This document shows positions 23,215-23,362 of a DNA stretch of 23,362 nucleotides, piece after piece (positions within the stretch are counted from its first letter, which is position 1; every line of letters begins with the position of its first letter). The position numbers and the translations under genes are program-made. Location: positions 1-23,362 of the forward strand of contig CAAFJI010000086.1 of the NCBI GenBank assembly GCA_900763175.1, written 5' to 3'. This DNA comes from Lachnospiraceae bacterium. Lineage in GTDB: Bacteria > Bacillota > Clostridia > Lachnospirales > Lachnospiraceae. The notes below the pieces were generated by a model that searched no databases, was not told where the DNA came from, and worked only from the letters and a program-made list of their open reading frames with translations.

Positions 23215-23362
23215 GGCTTTCTTTTTTGCTGGGGAAAATATACAAAAAATACAGTGAAAATATTTTGCATGTCGAAAAATCATGTACAATAGCGATAAAA
23301 ATAACAAAGAAGATGGAAAAAAATTGTAAAAAATGTTCACTAAATATTTAAAGTATGATATA

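Noticed and set aside
23265..23290. Possible plus-strand promoter TTGCAT ... TACAAT near the right edge
   Set aside because: The spacing is only 14 nt and no gene start is visible before the window ends.

Overview
The window reads as a stretch of ordinary chromosome from a low-GC Gram-positive anaerobe of the class Clostridia, most likely family Lachnospiraceae. The basis is purine-rich Shine-Dalgarno sites (GGAGG/AGGAGG), the Firmicutes-type (class II) GalT, separate DnaD-like and DnaC/DnaI-like helicase-loading proteins, a TSCPD protein, and the protein style throughout. The genus cannot be fixed by reading. I see no rRNA, tRNA, CRISPR array, prophage, transposase or defence island.

Layout. 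Bases 27-974: a HIT-family protein and a short sigma-70-type factor. Bases 1035-2099 (minus): murG. Bases 2187-4383: a single-pass membrane protein of unknown role and a beta-CASP metallo-beta-lactamase nuclease. Bases 4444-4686 (minus): a TSCPD protein. Bases 5012-11443: a probable co-directional unit of mtnN, a small unknown protein, a Methyltransf_32-type methyltransferase, a large membrane-anchored extracytoplasmic protein, and galT. Bases 11697-13193: a secreted SGNH hydrolase with three B-repeat-like modules. Bases 13575-17586: asnS followed closely by an SbcD/YhaO-like phosphoesterase and an SbcC/YhaN-like ATPase. Bases 17772-21103 (minus): dnaD-like, dnaC-like and a long-form prs. Bases 21752-23134 (minus): murC.

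How the genes fit together. Cell-wall precursor synthesis (MurG, MurC), translation (AsnRS), SAH recycling (MtnN), the Leloir pathway (GalT), PRPP synthesis (Prs) and replication initiation (DnaD, DnaC) are represented. The prs genes share an operon with the helicase-loading genes.

Three things stand out. (1) A ~165-bp, nearly palindromic, MITE-like repeat occurs three times (4829-4993, 13191-13353, 21590-21755). Two copies lie so that the terminal TAG of the element is the stop codon of the neighbouring gene, and one lies in the mtnN 5' leader. (2) The SbcCD-like pair after asnS has intact frames but has lost canonical catalytic residues in both subunits: GNHD to GEHD and GHxH to GHLR in the nuclease, and degenerate Walker A and Walker B in the ATPase. 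(3) A cluster of DnaA boxes, five perfect in one orientation plus several near-matches, lies upstream of the dnaD-dnaC-prs operon, although no dnaA or dnaN is in view.
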